NCBI GenBank assembly: GCA_046297495.1
Contig: JBKBIP010000003.1
Location: 124,001 to 188,000 of the forward strand
DNA length: 64,000 bases
Direction of reading: 5' to 3'
From: JBKBIP01 sp046297495
Lineage (GTDB): Bacteria; Planctomycetota; Planctomycetia; Gemmatales; Gemmataceae
Part shown: positions 44,094 to 54,000 of the stretch, piece by piece
How positions within the stretch are numbered: the first letter of the stretch is position 1
How the letters are laid out: every line of letters starts with the position of its first letter
Made by a program: the position numbers and the translations under genes
The notes under the pieces: model-generated
What the model was told of the DNA's origin: nothing
Databases searched by the model: none
What the model saw: only the letters and a program-made list of their open reading frames with translations

Positions 44094-45041
44094 CTACTTA
44101 CTGATCCCTGATCCCACCGCTGGCAATCCCAGCGCCTGGAACAATTCGGCGTCGTCGCTGGCGGAGGGGTTGGGGGCGGTGAGCAGCTTGTCGCCGAAGA
44201 AGAGGGAGTTGGCGCCGGCCAGGAAGCACAGGACTTGCAGCTCCCGGCTCATGCGGTCGCGGCCAGCGCTGAGGCGGACGCGCGCTGTCGGAAAGGCGAT
44301 GCGCGTGGTGGCAATCAGCCGGACCAGCTGCAAGCCATCCACCGGAGCGGCGTGTTCCAGCGGCGTGCCGGCGATGGGGACCAAGCAATTGATGGGGATG
44401 CTCTCCGGCGGCGGATCGAGGGCGGCCAGTTCCGTGAGCAACAGCAAGCGATCTTCTTCGGTCTCGTTCATGCCCAGGATGCCGCCGCAGCAGACGGAGA
44501 TACCCGCCTTAGCCACCGCTTGCAAGGTCTTCAAACGGTCCTCGTAGGCACGCGTGGTGACAATGTTGCCGTAGTGTTGGCGTGAAGTGTCCAGATTGTG
44601 ATTGTAGGCCGTCAAACCGGCGTCGCGCAGTTGCTCGGCTTGTTCCGCGGTCAACATGCCCAACGTGACGCACGCTTCCATGCCTAGCGCTCGCACCTCG
44701 CGCACCATGTCCAGCACTTGCTCGAATTGTCGCGGATTGCGCGGCTCACGCCAGGCGGTCCCCATGCAAAAGCGCGTGGCCCCCAGCTCCTTGGCCCGCT
44801 CGGCCCGCTGCCGGACTTCGGCGACGCTCATCAGCGGCTCGGCCTGCACCCCCGTCTTGAAGTGGGCGCTTTGGGCGCAGTAGCCGCAATCCTCGGGACA
44901 ACCGCCGGTCTTGATGCTCAGCAAGGCGCAGCGCTGAATGTCCCGATAATCGTGATGGGCACGATGCACTTCCGCCGCCCGGAAGATCAGCTCCGGCAAC
45001 GGCAAATCATAAATCGCACGGAAATCGTCTAGTGTTTTCAT
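44094..45041 (-). CDS. bioB: Biotin synthase
   Basis: 315 residues, radical SAM enzyme inserting sulfur into dethiobiotin. The 4Fe-4S cysteines are Cys48, Cys52 and Cys55 in GGCPEDCGYCAQSAHF. Cys92 (FCMGTAWREP) is a 2Fe-2S ligand, and the conserved YNHNLDTSRQHYGNI and VRLSAGRDRM (the Arg ligand of the 2Fe-2S cluster) are present. Length matches the family. It is the only biotin gene in view. The ATG at 45041 is the family start. It is followed by a UbiD decarboxylase on the same strand after a repeat. Confidence 0.95.
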   Translation of the reverse strand: MKTLDDFRAIYDLPLPELIFRAAEVHRAHHDYRDIQRCALLSIKTGGCPEDCGYCAQSAHFKTGVQAEPLMSVAEVRQRAERAKELGATRFCMGTAWREPRNPRQFEQVLDMVREVRALGMEACVTLGMLTAEQAEQLRDAGLTAYNHNLDTSRQHYGNIVTTRAYEDRLKTLQAVAKAGISVCCGGILGMNETEEDRLLLLTELAALDPPPESIPINCLVPIAGTPLEHAAPVDGLQLVRLIATTRIAFPTARVRLSAGRDRMSRELQVLCFLAGANSLFFGDKLLTAPNPSASDDAELFQALGLPAVGSGISK

Positions 45042-45116
45042 GAAGATGATATTAGCGGCGGCCAGCCGAAAAACCAGAGGACAGCACCGAATGATAACTT
45101 CCCAATCGGGATCGGG

Positions 45117-45162
45117 GATTCATCGGTTCGCGTGGGCGGTCGCGTGCGCGAAACGAGGAATC
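45117..45162. repeat. Palindromic intergenic repeat, family A
   Basis: GATTCATCGGTTCGCG (45117-45132) and CGCGAAACGAGGAATC (45147-45162) pair at 14 of 16 positions. It lies between the divergent bioB and ABC operon, in the region where both promoters should be. Confidence 0.7.
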
Positions 45163-45286
45163 ACACTGGCAGCGACAGCGGGAAGTTATTTTCCGAACGC
45201 ACGGATGGTGGGCGTCCGCTCCATCTCTTCTAAGGCATATAATAGGGTGGAAGCAATGGGCGCAGTCGCGTGGAAGGGGGTGGCCT

Positions 45287-46021
<735 letters not shown>

Positions 46022-46027
46022 TTACTC

Positions 46028-48391
46028 ATGACCGCCTTGACTCAAAAAATGACGCGCGACCTGTTCCACATGAAGGGACAAGCGCTTGCCATCTGCGCGG
46101 TCATGGCCTGCGGCGTGGCCACCTTGGTCATGTCGCTGATCACGCGGGAATCACTGCAACAATCGCAGACCATTTACTACGAGCGGTATCGCTTCGCCCA
46201 AGTCTTCGCCCAGCTCAAGCGGGCGCCCAACGTGCTGTCCGAACGGCTGCGCGAGATACCAGGCGTGTCGCGGGCGCAGACGCGGATCGTCGTCGATGTC
46301 ACGCTCGACGTGCCGGGGTTGGCGGAGCCAGCGACGGGCCGGCTCATTTCCATCCCCGAGCGGCGCGCTCCTGGTTTGAACGACATCCACCTGCGCGGCG
46401 GCCGTTACATCGAACCCGGGCGACGGCGCGAGGTGTTGGTCAGTGAAGGCTTCGCCGAGGCGCACCAGTTTCAGCCCGGCGACCGCGTCCAGGCCATCAT
46501 CAACGGCAAAAAGGAATGGCTCACCATTGTCGGCGTGGCCTTGTCCCCGGAATACATCTACTCCATCCGGCCGGGCGATTTCCTCCCCGATGACTTGCGG
46601 TTCGGCGTCTTCTGGATGGGCTATGAAGAGCTGGCCGCCGCTTATGACATGACTGAGGCCTTTAATAACGTCTCCCTGACCTTGATGCCCAACGCCTCGG
46701 AGCCGGAAGTGCTGCTCCGGCTGGACCGCCTCATCGAACCGTATGGCGGCTTGGGCAGCCACGGCCGGGATGATCATTTGTCGCACCGTTTTCTCTCCGA
46801 CGAGATCCAGCAGCTGCGGACCATGGGTATCGTGATTCCCGGCGTCTTTCTCGGCGTGTCGGCGTTCTTGCTCAACGTCGTGCTCTCGCGGCTCATCCAC
46901 ACGCAGCGCGAGCAGATCGCCGCCCTGAAAGCATTCGGGTACAGTAATGGGGAAGTGGGGCTGCACTATTTCCAGCTGGTGATCTTGCTGGTGGTCATCG
47001 GTGTGACCGTGGGCACGGGGGTCGGCGTTTGGCTGGGGCGCAGCCTGACCGATATGTACACGCGCTTTTACCGCTTTCCCCTCTTTGAGTTTCATTTTGA
47101 TTTATGGGTCGTGGTGGTGGGCTTCCTGGTGAGCGGCGGCGCGGCGCTGGTCGGAGCCTGGGGAGCCGTGCGGCGCGCGATCCGGTTACCCCCCGCCGAG
47201 GCGCTGCGTCCCGAACCCCCCGCCGATTACCGCCCCACGTTGATCGAACGCTGGGGGATGCAACGCTTGCTGTCGCAGACGGCGCGCATGGTGCTGCGTA
47301 ACCTGGAACGGCATCCGTTCAAGGCCCTGTTTTCGTGCCTGGCCCTGGCCTTGGCCGCCGCCATTTTGATTCTGGGCAGCTTTTCCAAGGACGCGCTCGA
47401 TTACATGATGGCGTTTCAATTCGAGCTGGCGCAACGGCAGGACATGACGGTGACGTTCGTGGAGCCGACCTCCGGCAAGGCCCTGTACGAAATCCAACAT
47501 CTGCCGGGGGTCCTGCACGGCGAACCGTTTCGCAGCGTGCCGGTGCGCCTGCGGCATCAACATCACACGCGGCGTACCGCCATCCATGGAAAGCCGGTGG
47601 ACAGTCGCTTGAACCGCTTGTTGGATCAAGACGAACAAGAGGTATCGATTCCGCCCGATGGCTTGGTCTTGTCTGATAAACTGGCCCAGCTGTTGCGGGT
47701 GAAGCGGGGGGACATGGTGCGTGTCGAAGTGCTGGAAGGAGAACGCCCCATCCGTGACGTGCCAGTGACGGCATTGGTGTATGATTACACCGGGACGGCG
47801 GCCTATATGAGCTTGCCGGCCCTGAATCGCTTGCTGCGGGAAGGGCCGACGATTTCCGGCGCCTATTTGACCGTGGACGCCAATCAGGCGCCGAAATTGT
47901 ACAAAACCTTGAAGAATACCCCACGTGTCGCCGGCGTGACGATCAAATTGGCGGCGGTGCGCAGCTTTCAGGAAACCATCGCCGAGAACCTGCTGGCCAT
48001 GCGCGTGTTCAACGTCATTTTCGCCAGCATCATCGCCCTCGGCGTCGTTTACAATAATGCCATCATCGCCTTGGCCGAACGCAGCCGGGAGCTGGCCACG
48101 CTGCGCGTCATTGGCTTTACGCGCGCGGAGGTCTCCGCCATTTTGCTGGGCGAGATCGCCTTGTTGACCGGGATTGCCATTCCCTTGGGCTTGGCGATGG
48201 GGTATGGTTTCGCGGCCCTGTTGTGTCTGGTGCTCGACACGGAATTGTATCGCATTCCGTTGATCGTGGATCGGGCCACGTTTGGCTTCGCCGCGGTCGT
48301 CATGGTGACGGCCACGGTGTTGTCAGCTTGGATTGTGCGACGGAAAATCGACCATCTGGACTTGGTGGCCGTCCTCAAAACCAAGGAGTAA
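46028..48391 (+). CDS. FtsX-like ABC permease with two FtsX domains
   Basis: 787 residues. It starts with a membrane helix (ALAICAVMACGVATLVMSL), then a large extracytoplasmic domain, a first FtsX block at about 275-390 (GIVIPGVFLGVSAFLLNVVL and two more helices), a short helix near 445, a second outside domain and a second FtsX block at the C-terminus (NVIFASIIALGVVYNNAIIA, ELATLRVIGFTRAEVSAIL). The conserved R-E-Q-I-A-A-L-K and RELATLRVIGFT coupling regions are present. The duplicated form of this permease resembles DevC/MacB relatives that export lipids, peptides or lipoproteins. It is followed 5 bp later by the adaptor gene. Confidence 0.9.
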   Translation: MTALTQKMTRDLFHMKGQALAICAVMACGVATLVMSLITRESLQQSQTIYYERYRFAQVFAQLKRAPNVLSERLREIPGVSRAQTRIVVDVTLDVPGLAEPATGRLISIPERRAPGLNDIHLRGGRYIEPGRRREVLVSEGFAEAHQFQPGDRVQAIINGKKEWLTIVGVALSPEYIYSIRPGDFLPDDLRFGVFWMGYEELAAAYDMTEAFNNVSLTLMPNASEPEVLLRLDRLIEPYGGLGSHGRDDHLSHRFLSDEIQQLRTMGIVIPGVFLGVSAFLLNVVLSRLIHTQREQIAALKAFGYSNGEVGLHYFQLVILLVVIGVTVGTGVGVWLGRSLTDMYTRFYRFPLFEFHFDLWVVVVGFLVSGGAALVGAWGAVRRAIRLPPAEALRPEPPADYRPTLIERWGMQRLLSQTARMVLRNLERHPFKALFSCLALALAAAILILGSFSKDALDYMMAFQFELAQRQDMTVTFVEPTSGKALYEIQHLPGVLHGEPFRSVPVRLRHQHHTRRTAIHGKPVDSRLNRLLDQDEQEVSIPPDGLVLSDKLAQLLRVKRGDMVRVEVLEGERPIRDVPVTALVYDYTGTAAYMSLPALNRLLREGPTISGAYLTVDANQAPKLYKTLKNTPRVAGVTIKLAAVRSFQETIAENLLAMRVFNVIFASIIALGVVYNNAIIALAERSRELATLRVIGFTRAEVSAILLGEIALLTGIAIPLGLAMGYGFAALLCLVLDTELYRIPLIVDRATFGFAAVVMVTATVLSAWIVRRKIDHLDLVAVLKTKE

Positions 48392-48396
48392 GCGGG

Positions 48397-49602
48397 ATGG
48401 TGCGTGTCTGGTTGAAGCGTGGGGCCATGTGGCTGGGGGGCGCGGCGGTCGTGGCCATCCTGGTGTTCGCCTTCGTGCCCAAACCGATTAGCGTCGATGT
48501 CGCTCCCATCGAGCGGGGTTTGTTGCGTGTCACCGTGGATGAGGACGGCAAGACGCGCATCCGCGAACGGTACGTGGTCTCAGCACCGCTGGCGGGGCGG
48601 TCACAACGGATCTTTCTGAAACCGGGCGATCCCGTCATACCGGGCCAAACCGTGCTGACGATCATCGAGCCGACCGACCCTGCCCTGCTCGACGCCCGCG
48701 GCCGGCTCGAGGCGGAAGCCCGCGTCCGCGCCGCCGAGGCCAGCCGCAAACGCGCGGAAGCCAACTTGGCCCGCGCCGAGTCGGCAGCCCAGTTCGCGCA
48801 GCGGGAATATGAACGCGCCCGCCAGCTGAGCATCGGCCGCGGCATCGCCCAACAGGATTTGGAAGACCTGGCCTGGAAAGAACGAGCCGCCCGCGACGAC
48901 TTGCGCGCCGCCGAATTGGGTGTCGATATTGCTCAATTCGAACTGGAACTGGCCCAGGCCGCCTTGGCGCGCACCAAGCCGATGTCGCCGGGTGAAGAGG
49001 ATCAATGGCGCATCGAGATGCGCGCCCCTGTTCCTGGCAAAGTCCTGAATGTCTTTCAGGAGAGCAGCGCCGTGGTGCCATCGGGACATCAATTATTGGA
49101 GATCGGCGACCCCACCGATTTGGAAATCGAGATCGATGTCTTGTCCCAGGATGCCGTGAAAGTGACACCAGGAGACAAAGTGCTGCTGGAACATTGGGGG
49201 GGTGGCGAACCGCTATGGGGTCGAGTGCGTCTGATCGAGCCGGCGGGATTCACCAAGATTTCCGCCTTGGGGGTCGAGGAGCAACGCGTCAATGTCATCG
49301 TGGATTTCGCCGATCCTCCTGAGATGCGACCGGCATTGGGGCACGGCTACCGCGTCGAGGCCCGCATTATCATTTGGGAAGGCCCTGATGTGCTCAAGGT
49401 TCCCAGTAGCGCGTTGTTCCGTCACGACGACGGCTGGGCGGTCTTCGTGATCGAGGCGGGAAAGGCCCGCCGACGACTCGTCCGCATCGGACGACAAAAC
49501 GGCCTGGAAGCCGAGGTCGTCGCCGGCTTGCACGAAGGAGAAATAGTCATCGTTCATCCCAGCGACAAAATCCACGATGGCGGTAAAGTGGCCCCCCGCT
49601 GA
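48397..49602 (+). CDS. HlyD/RND-type periplasmic adaptor protein
   Basis: 401 residues from the ATG at 48397, 5 bp after the permease stop. One N-terminal membrane helix (MWLGGAAVVAILVFAFVP) is followed by the barrel-lipoyl start (APIERGLLRVTVDEDGKTRI), a long alpha hairpin (about 105-195, many Ala/Arg/Glu) and the returning lipoyl and beta-barrel parts (MRAPVPGKVLNVFQES, VPSSALFRHDDGW). This is the membrane-fusion partner of the FtsX-type exporter, probably reaching an outer-membrane channel. Such a channel protein is not present in the window. Confidence 0.88.
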   Translation: MVRVWLKRGAMWLGGAAVVAILVFAFVPKPISVDVAPIERGLLRVTVDEDGKTRIRERYVVSAPLAGRSQRIFLKPGDPVIPGQTVLTIIEPTDPALLDARGRLEAEARVRAAEASRKRAEANLARAESAAQFAQREYERARQLSIGRGIAQQDLEDLAWKERAARDDLRAAELGVDIAQFELELAQAALARTKPMSPGEEDQWRIEMRAPVPGKVLNVFQESSAVVPSGHQLLEIGDPTDLEIEIDVLSQDAVKVTPGDKVLLEHWGGGEPLWGRVRLIEPAGFTKISALGVEEQRVNVIVDFADPPEMRPALGHGYRVEARIIIWEGPDVLKVPSSALFRHDDGWAVFVIEAGKARRRLVRIGRQNGLEAEVVAGLHEGEIVIVHPSDKIHDGGKVAPR

Positions 49603-49864
49603 GGATCGTTTGTTCGACGCCGTGTTACAAGGGGCCTACAAAGCTTTTCCTCTCTACAGCACCAGTTTCTTCCCCTTGGCGTATGAGGCGCTGGGCAAAC
49701 TCTTTCCAGTGACCTACGACCAAAAGATTCGCGCCTTGATGGCGCAAGCCGACGATGGTTATGTGGGCAATCATGTGGCAGCGACTTTTCATCTGGTGCA
49801 TTACTATCGCTGGCTCGATCAACCCACGCCGAAAGCTCGGCAAATCCTACAGCGCGTGCGCTAA
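49577..49864 (+). CDS. Small hypothetical protein at the end of the export operon
   Basis: 95 residues; its ATG lies 26 bp inside the adaptor gene, so it is probably translationally coupled. Hydrophobic and aromatic residues dominate (YKAFPLYSTSFFPLAYEALG) but no clear membrane helix or motif is seen; HLVHYYRWLDQPTPKARQIL near the end is helix-like. The composition looks protein-like, and there is a hairpin right behind it (CCAGGGG 49869-49875, CCCCTGG 49880-49886). Function unknown. Confidence 0.55.
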   Translation: MAVKWPPAEDRLFDAVLQGAYKAFPLYSTSFFPLAYEALGKLFPVTYDQKIRALMAQADDGYVGNHVAATFHLVHYYRWLDQPTPKARQILQRVR

Positions 49865-49868
49865 AGTA

Positions 49869-49886
49869 CCAGGGGCTAACCCCTGG
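49869..49886 (+). terminator. Short hairpin behind the export operon
   Basis: CCAGGGG and CCCCTGG form a perfect 7-bp stem with a CTAA loop, 4 bp after the stop. No T-run follows, so termination would be weak or Rho-assisted. Confidence 0.4.
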
Positions 49887-49988
49887 CTATGAATTGTCGC
49901 CCTTTACGCGACTGGGGATACAATCGCTGACCAACGAGCGCGAACCGATCCAGCAGCTTATCATCCGCGCGTAACACTTTTTTACCTC

Positions 49989-50017
49989 TTGACGATACTA
50001 TTAAAAAAAATTATGAA
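49989..50017 (+). promoter_or_regulatory. Sigma-70-type promoter of the LysR-gltB genes
   Basis: TTGACG (49989-49994) and TATGAA (50012-50017) are separated by exactly 17 nt in a strongly AT-rich stretch that contrasts with the surroundings. It lies 43 bp before the LysR ATG and is the best promoter match in the window. Confidence 0.65.
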
Positions 50018-50059
50018 ATAATGACTTGATATTAGTAAATTCGTTGGTAACATTGGACA

Positions 50060-51037
50060 ATGCAATTTGAAGCCTTAAAAGTGTATTGTGACGTGGCGCG
50101 GTTGCGGAGCTTCACCCAGGCGGCGGCAGCCAATGGCATGTCGCAATCCGCGGCGAGTCAGATTGTCCATCTGCTCGAGGAACGGATGGGCGTGCAGCTC
50201 ATCGACCGCTCGACGCGGCCCTTGCAGGTGACCGCCCTCGGCAAGGCGTATTACGAAGGCTGCAAGCAACTGGTCGAGCAGTATCTGGAATTGGAAGCCA
50301 GCATTCGCCAGGCCCAGCTCGACATGGCCGCCCATGTCCACGTGGCGGCGATTTACTCCGTGGGTCTAGGGGACATGGAGCATTTGGTCGAACAGTATTT
50401 GGCGCGACACCCCGCGACGCGCATCCACATCGAGTACCTGCACCCCGAACGGGTATATCAGAAGGTTCAGGACGGGGATGTTGATTTCGGTCTGGTGTCG
50501 TTTCCCAGGTCCTGCCGGGAGTTGACGGTACTGTCCTGGCGGGACGAAGAGATGGTGGTCACCTGTGCTCCCGGTCATTCCCTGGCCCGGCAACGCCTGG
50601 TGACGCCCGCTCAGCTGGCGGGGGAAAAGTTCATCGGTTTCAACAAAGATTTGGTCATTCGCCGAGAGGTGGACCGCTTTTTGCGAAAGCAGGGGGTGAG
50701 TGTCGAGGTGGTTCTCGAATTCGACAATGTGGAGAACATCAAAAAAGCCGTCGAAATATCGGCAGGGGTGGCCCTGCTGCCCGAACCGACGCTGCGCCAT
50801 GAGGTCCACCATGGTACCTTGATCGCTTTGCCTCTCGCCAACTGCCGGTTGGTCCGCCCGTTGGGCATTATCCATCGTCGGCACGCGCATCTCAGCGACG
50901 CCGCGCTCGGTTTCATCCAGCTGCTGCGCCAGCAAGAAACGCTCCCGGCCGCTGCCAACAATGGCACTCCCCACGCATCAGCCAACAAGTCCGCGTCAGG
51001 ACGTGGCCGTAAAGCCCGTCTTTCTCTTGGTAAATAG
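50060..51037 (+). CDS. LysR-family transcriptional regulator
   Basis: 325 residues. The N-terminal winged helix-turn-helix is intact (FEALKVYCDVARLRSFTQAA, MSQSAASQIVHLLEERMGV). The effector-binding domain follows from about 90 to 295, and the last 30 residues are a basic tail (NNGTPHASANKSASGRGRKA) not typical of the family. It ends 11 bp before gltB on the same strand, so it is probably co-transcribed with gltB, unlike the divergent gltC-gltA arrangement in Bacillus. Regulation of glutamate synthase by this protein is an inference from position. Confidence 0.88.
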   Translation: MQFEALKVYCDVARLRSFTQAAAANGMSQSAASQIVHLLEERMGVQLIDRSTRPLQVTALGKAYYEGCKQLVEQYLELEASIRQAQLDMAAHVHVAAIYSVGLGDMEHLVEQYLARHPATRIHIEYLHPERVYQKVQDGDVDFGLVSFPRSCRELTVLSWRDEEMVVTCAPGHSLARQRLVTPAQLAGEKFIGFNKDLVIRREVDRFLRKQGVSVEVVLEFDNVENIKKAVEISAGVALLPEPTLRHEVHHGTLIALPLANCRLVRPLGIIHRRHAHLSDAALGFIQLLRQQETLPAAANNGTPHASANKSASGRGRKARLSLGK

Positions 51038-51048
51038 GACTTCCCGAC

Positions 51049-54000
51049 ATGATCCAACCACCCATCAAGCAAGGGTTGTATGACCCCCGGTTCGAGCACG
51101 ACGCCTGCGGCGTCGGTTTTGTCGTCGATTTGCAGGGCAGGAAGTCCCACGACCTGATTGACAAAGCCTTGCAAGTGCTGCTCAACCTGGAACACCGCGG
51201 CGCTTGCGGCTGCGAGAAGAATACTGGCGACGGCGCCGGCATCTTGCTGCAAATCCCGCACGCCTTTCTGGAGAAAGCCTGCGACCGTGCGGGTGTCGCG
51301 CTGCCGGCGGCGGGTGGCTACGGCGTAGCCATGATCTACTTGCCGACCGACGCGGACGAACGCCGCTACTGCGAACAGACGTTCGAGCAGATCGTCCGCG
51401 AGGAAGGGCAGCGCGTGCTGGGCTGGCGCGACGTGCCGGTCAACGACGCCCCCATCGGCCCGACCGCCAAGGCCGGAATGCCCTTCATCCGCCAGCTGTT
51501 CATTGGCCGCGACGAGAAACTGGCGGACGCCGACGCTTTTGAACGCAAGCTGTATGTCATTCGCAAGCGCGTCGAGAATGGCGTTAAAACGTCGGACCTG
51601 AAGCAAAAGTCGATGTTCTACATCCCCAGTCTGTCGCACCGGACCATCGTTTATAAGGGGATGTTGATCTCGCATCAGATTTCCGACTTTTACCCGGAGC
51701 TGCTCGACCCGGACATGGTGACGGGGCTGGCGATGGTGCATTCGCGGTTCAGCACCAACACCTTCCCCAGCTGGTCGCGTTCCCACCCGTACCGTTACGT
51801 GGCGCACAATGGTGAGATCAACACGTTGCGCGGCAACGTCAACTGGATGCACGCCCGGCAAAGCCTGTTTGAGTCCGAGCTGTTCGGCGACGACATCCAC
51901 AAAATCATGCCCATCATCGACGCCGATGGCAGCGACTCGGCCATGTTTGACAACGCCCTGGAAATGCTGGTGTTGACAGGACGGTCGCTGCCGCACGCCG
52001 TCATGATGATGATTCCCGAACCGTGGACCAATGACGAGCTGATGAGCGCCAGCAAAAGGGCGTTTTATGAATACCATGCCTGCCTGATGGAACCGTGGGA
52101 CGGCCCGGCCTCCATCGCTTTCACCGACGGCATCCGCATTGGCGCCGTGCTGGACCGCAACGGTCTGCGTCCGTCCCGCTACGTCGTCACCAAGGACGGG
52201 TTGGTGGTCATGGCCTCGGAAGTGGGCGTCGTGGACATCCCGCCGGACAAGGTGCTGCTCAAGGGACGGTTGCAACCGGGACGCATGTTCCTGGTCGATA
52301 CCGAGCAGGGACGGATCATCGCCGACGAGGAATTGAAGGAACAATTCGCCGCCGAACGTCCCTACGCCGAGTGGTTGCGCGGCAATCTCGTGTCGCTGGA
52401 GGAGTTACCTGACGGCCCGCCCCTTCACGAGCCGGACCATGAAACCGTCACGCTGCGACAGCAAGCCTTCGGCTACACCCATGAAGACCTGCGCATCCTG
52501 ATGACCCCCATGGCCGCCGACGGCAACGAAGCTCTGGGATCAATGGGAACTGACACACCGTTGGCGGTACTGTCGGATAAACCGCAGCTGTTGTACAATT
52601 ACTTCAAGCAGCTGTTCGCCCAAGTGACCAATCCGCCGGTGGACGCCATCCGCGAAGAGATCATCATGTCGGTGGATACGACCATCGGCGCCGAGGGGAA
52701 CCTGCTCGACCCGCGCCCGGAATCCGCTCGGCACATCAAGCTCAAGAGTCCCATCATCAACAATGAGGAGCTTGACAAGCTGCGCCATCTGGACGGGACG
52801 GGACGGGGAGGCTTTCAGTCGATCACGCTGCCAATTCTTTATCGGGTCCACGAGAACGGCTCCGGTTTAGAACGGGCACTGGAGGAGTTGTGCCGCCGGG
52901 CCAGCGCCGCCATCGCCGACGGCAACGACATCATCATCCTCTCCGACCGAGGGATCGACCGCGACCACGCCGCCATTCCCGCTCTGCTGGCGGTGTCGTG
53001 CGTGCATCACCATCTCATTCGGGAGGGGACGCGCACCAAGGCCGGCCTAGTGATCGAGAGCGGCGAACCGCGTGAGGTGCATCACTACGCCTTGCTCATC
53101 GGTTACGGCGCCGGGGCCATCAACCCTTACCTGGCCTTCGAGTCGCTCGATGACATGATCCGCCAAGGTCGGCTGAACGGCCTCACGCATGACAAGGCAG
53201 TGAAAAATTACATCAAGGCGGTCAACAAGGGGGTGGTCAAGGTCATGTCTAAGATGGGCATCTCGACGGTGCAGAGCTACCGAGGCGCCCAGATTTTCGA
53301 GGCCATCGGCTTGAATCAGGAGTTCGTGGACAAGTATTTCACCTGGACGCCGACGCGGGTGGAGGGAATTGGCATCGAGGTAGTGTCCGACGAAGTGAAA
53401 CAACGCCACCTGCACGCCTTCCCCGATCGGCAAGTCAATGGCCGAGTATTGGAGCCAGGTGGACAGTACCAGTGGCGCCGCGACGGTGAGCATCACCTGT
53501 TCAATCCCGAAACCGTCCACAAGCTCCAGCTGGCGTGCCGCATCGGCAGCTATGACGTGTTCAAGCAATATAGCGAGCTGATTGACAACCAAGCCAAGCG
53601 TCTGTGTACCCTGCGCGGCTTGTTCGAGCTGAAATTCGCCGAGAATCCGATCCCCATTGATGAGGTGGAACCTGTCGAGGAGATCATGAAGCGCTTCAAG
53701 ACGGGGGCGATGTCCTATGGCTCGATCAGCAAGGAAGCCCACGAGACGCTGGCCATCGCCATGAACCGCATCGGCGGCAAGAGCAACACTGGCGAGGGGG
53801 GGGAAGACCCAACCCGCTTCGTGCCGGAAGCCAACGGCGACTCCAAGAACAGCGCCATCAAGCAAGTGGCGTCCGGGCGTTTTGGCGTCACCAGTGAGTA
53901 CCTGGTCAACGCCAAGGAGCTGCAAATCAAAATGGCGCAAGGGGCCAAGCCGGGGGAAGGGGGACAGCTGCCGGGGCATAAGGTGTACCCCTGGATCGCC

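Noticed and set aside
50611..52344. 577-codon minus-strand frame across LysR and gltB
   Set aside because: It lies opposite two real genes and reads as Val/Gly/His-rich antisense without motifs.
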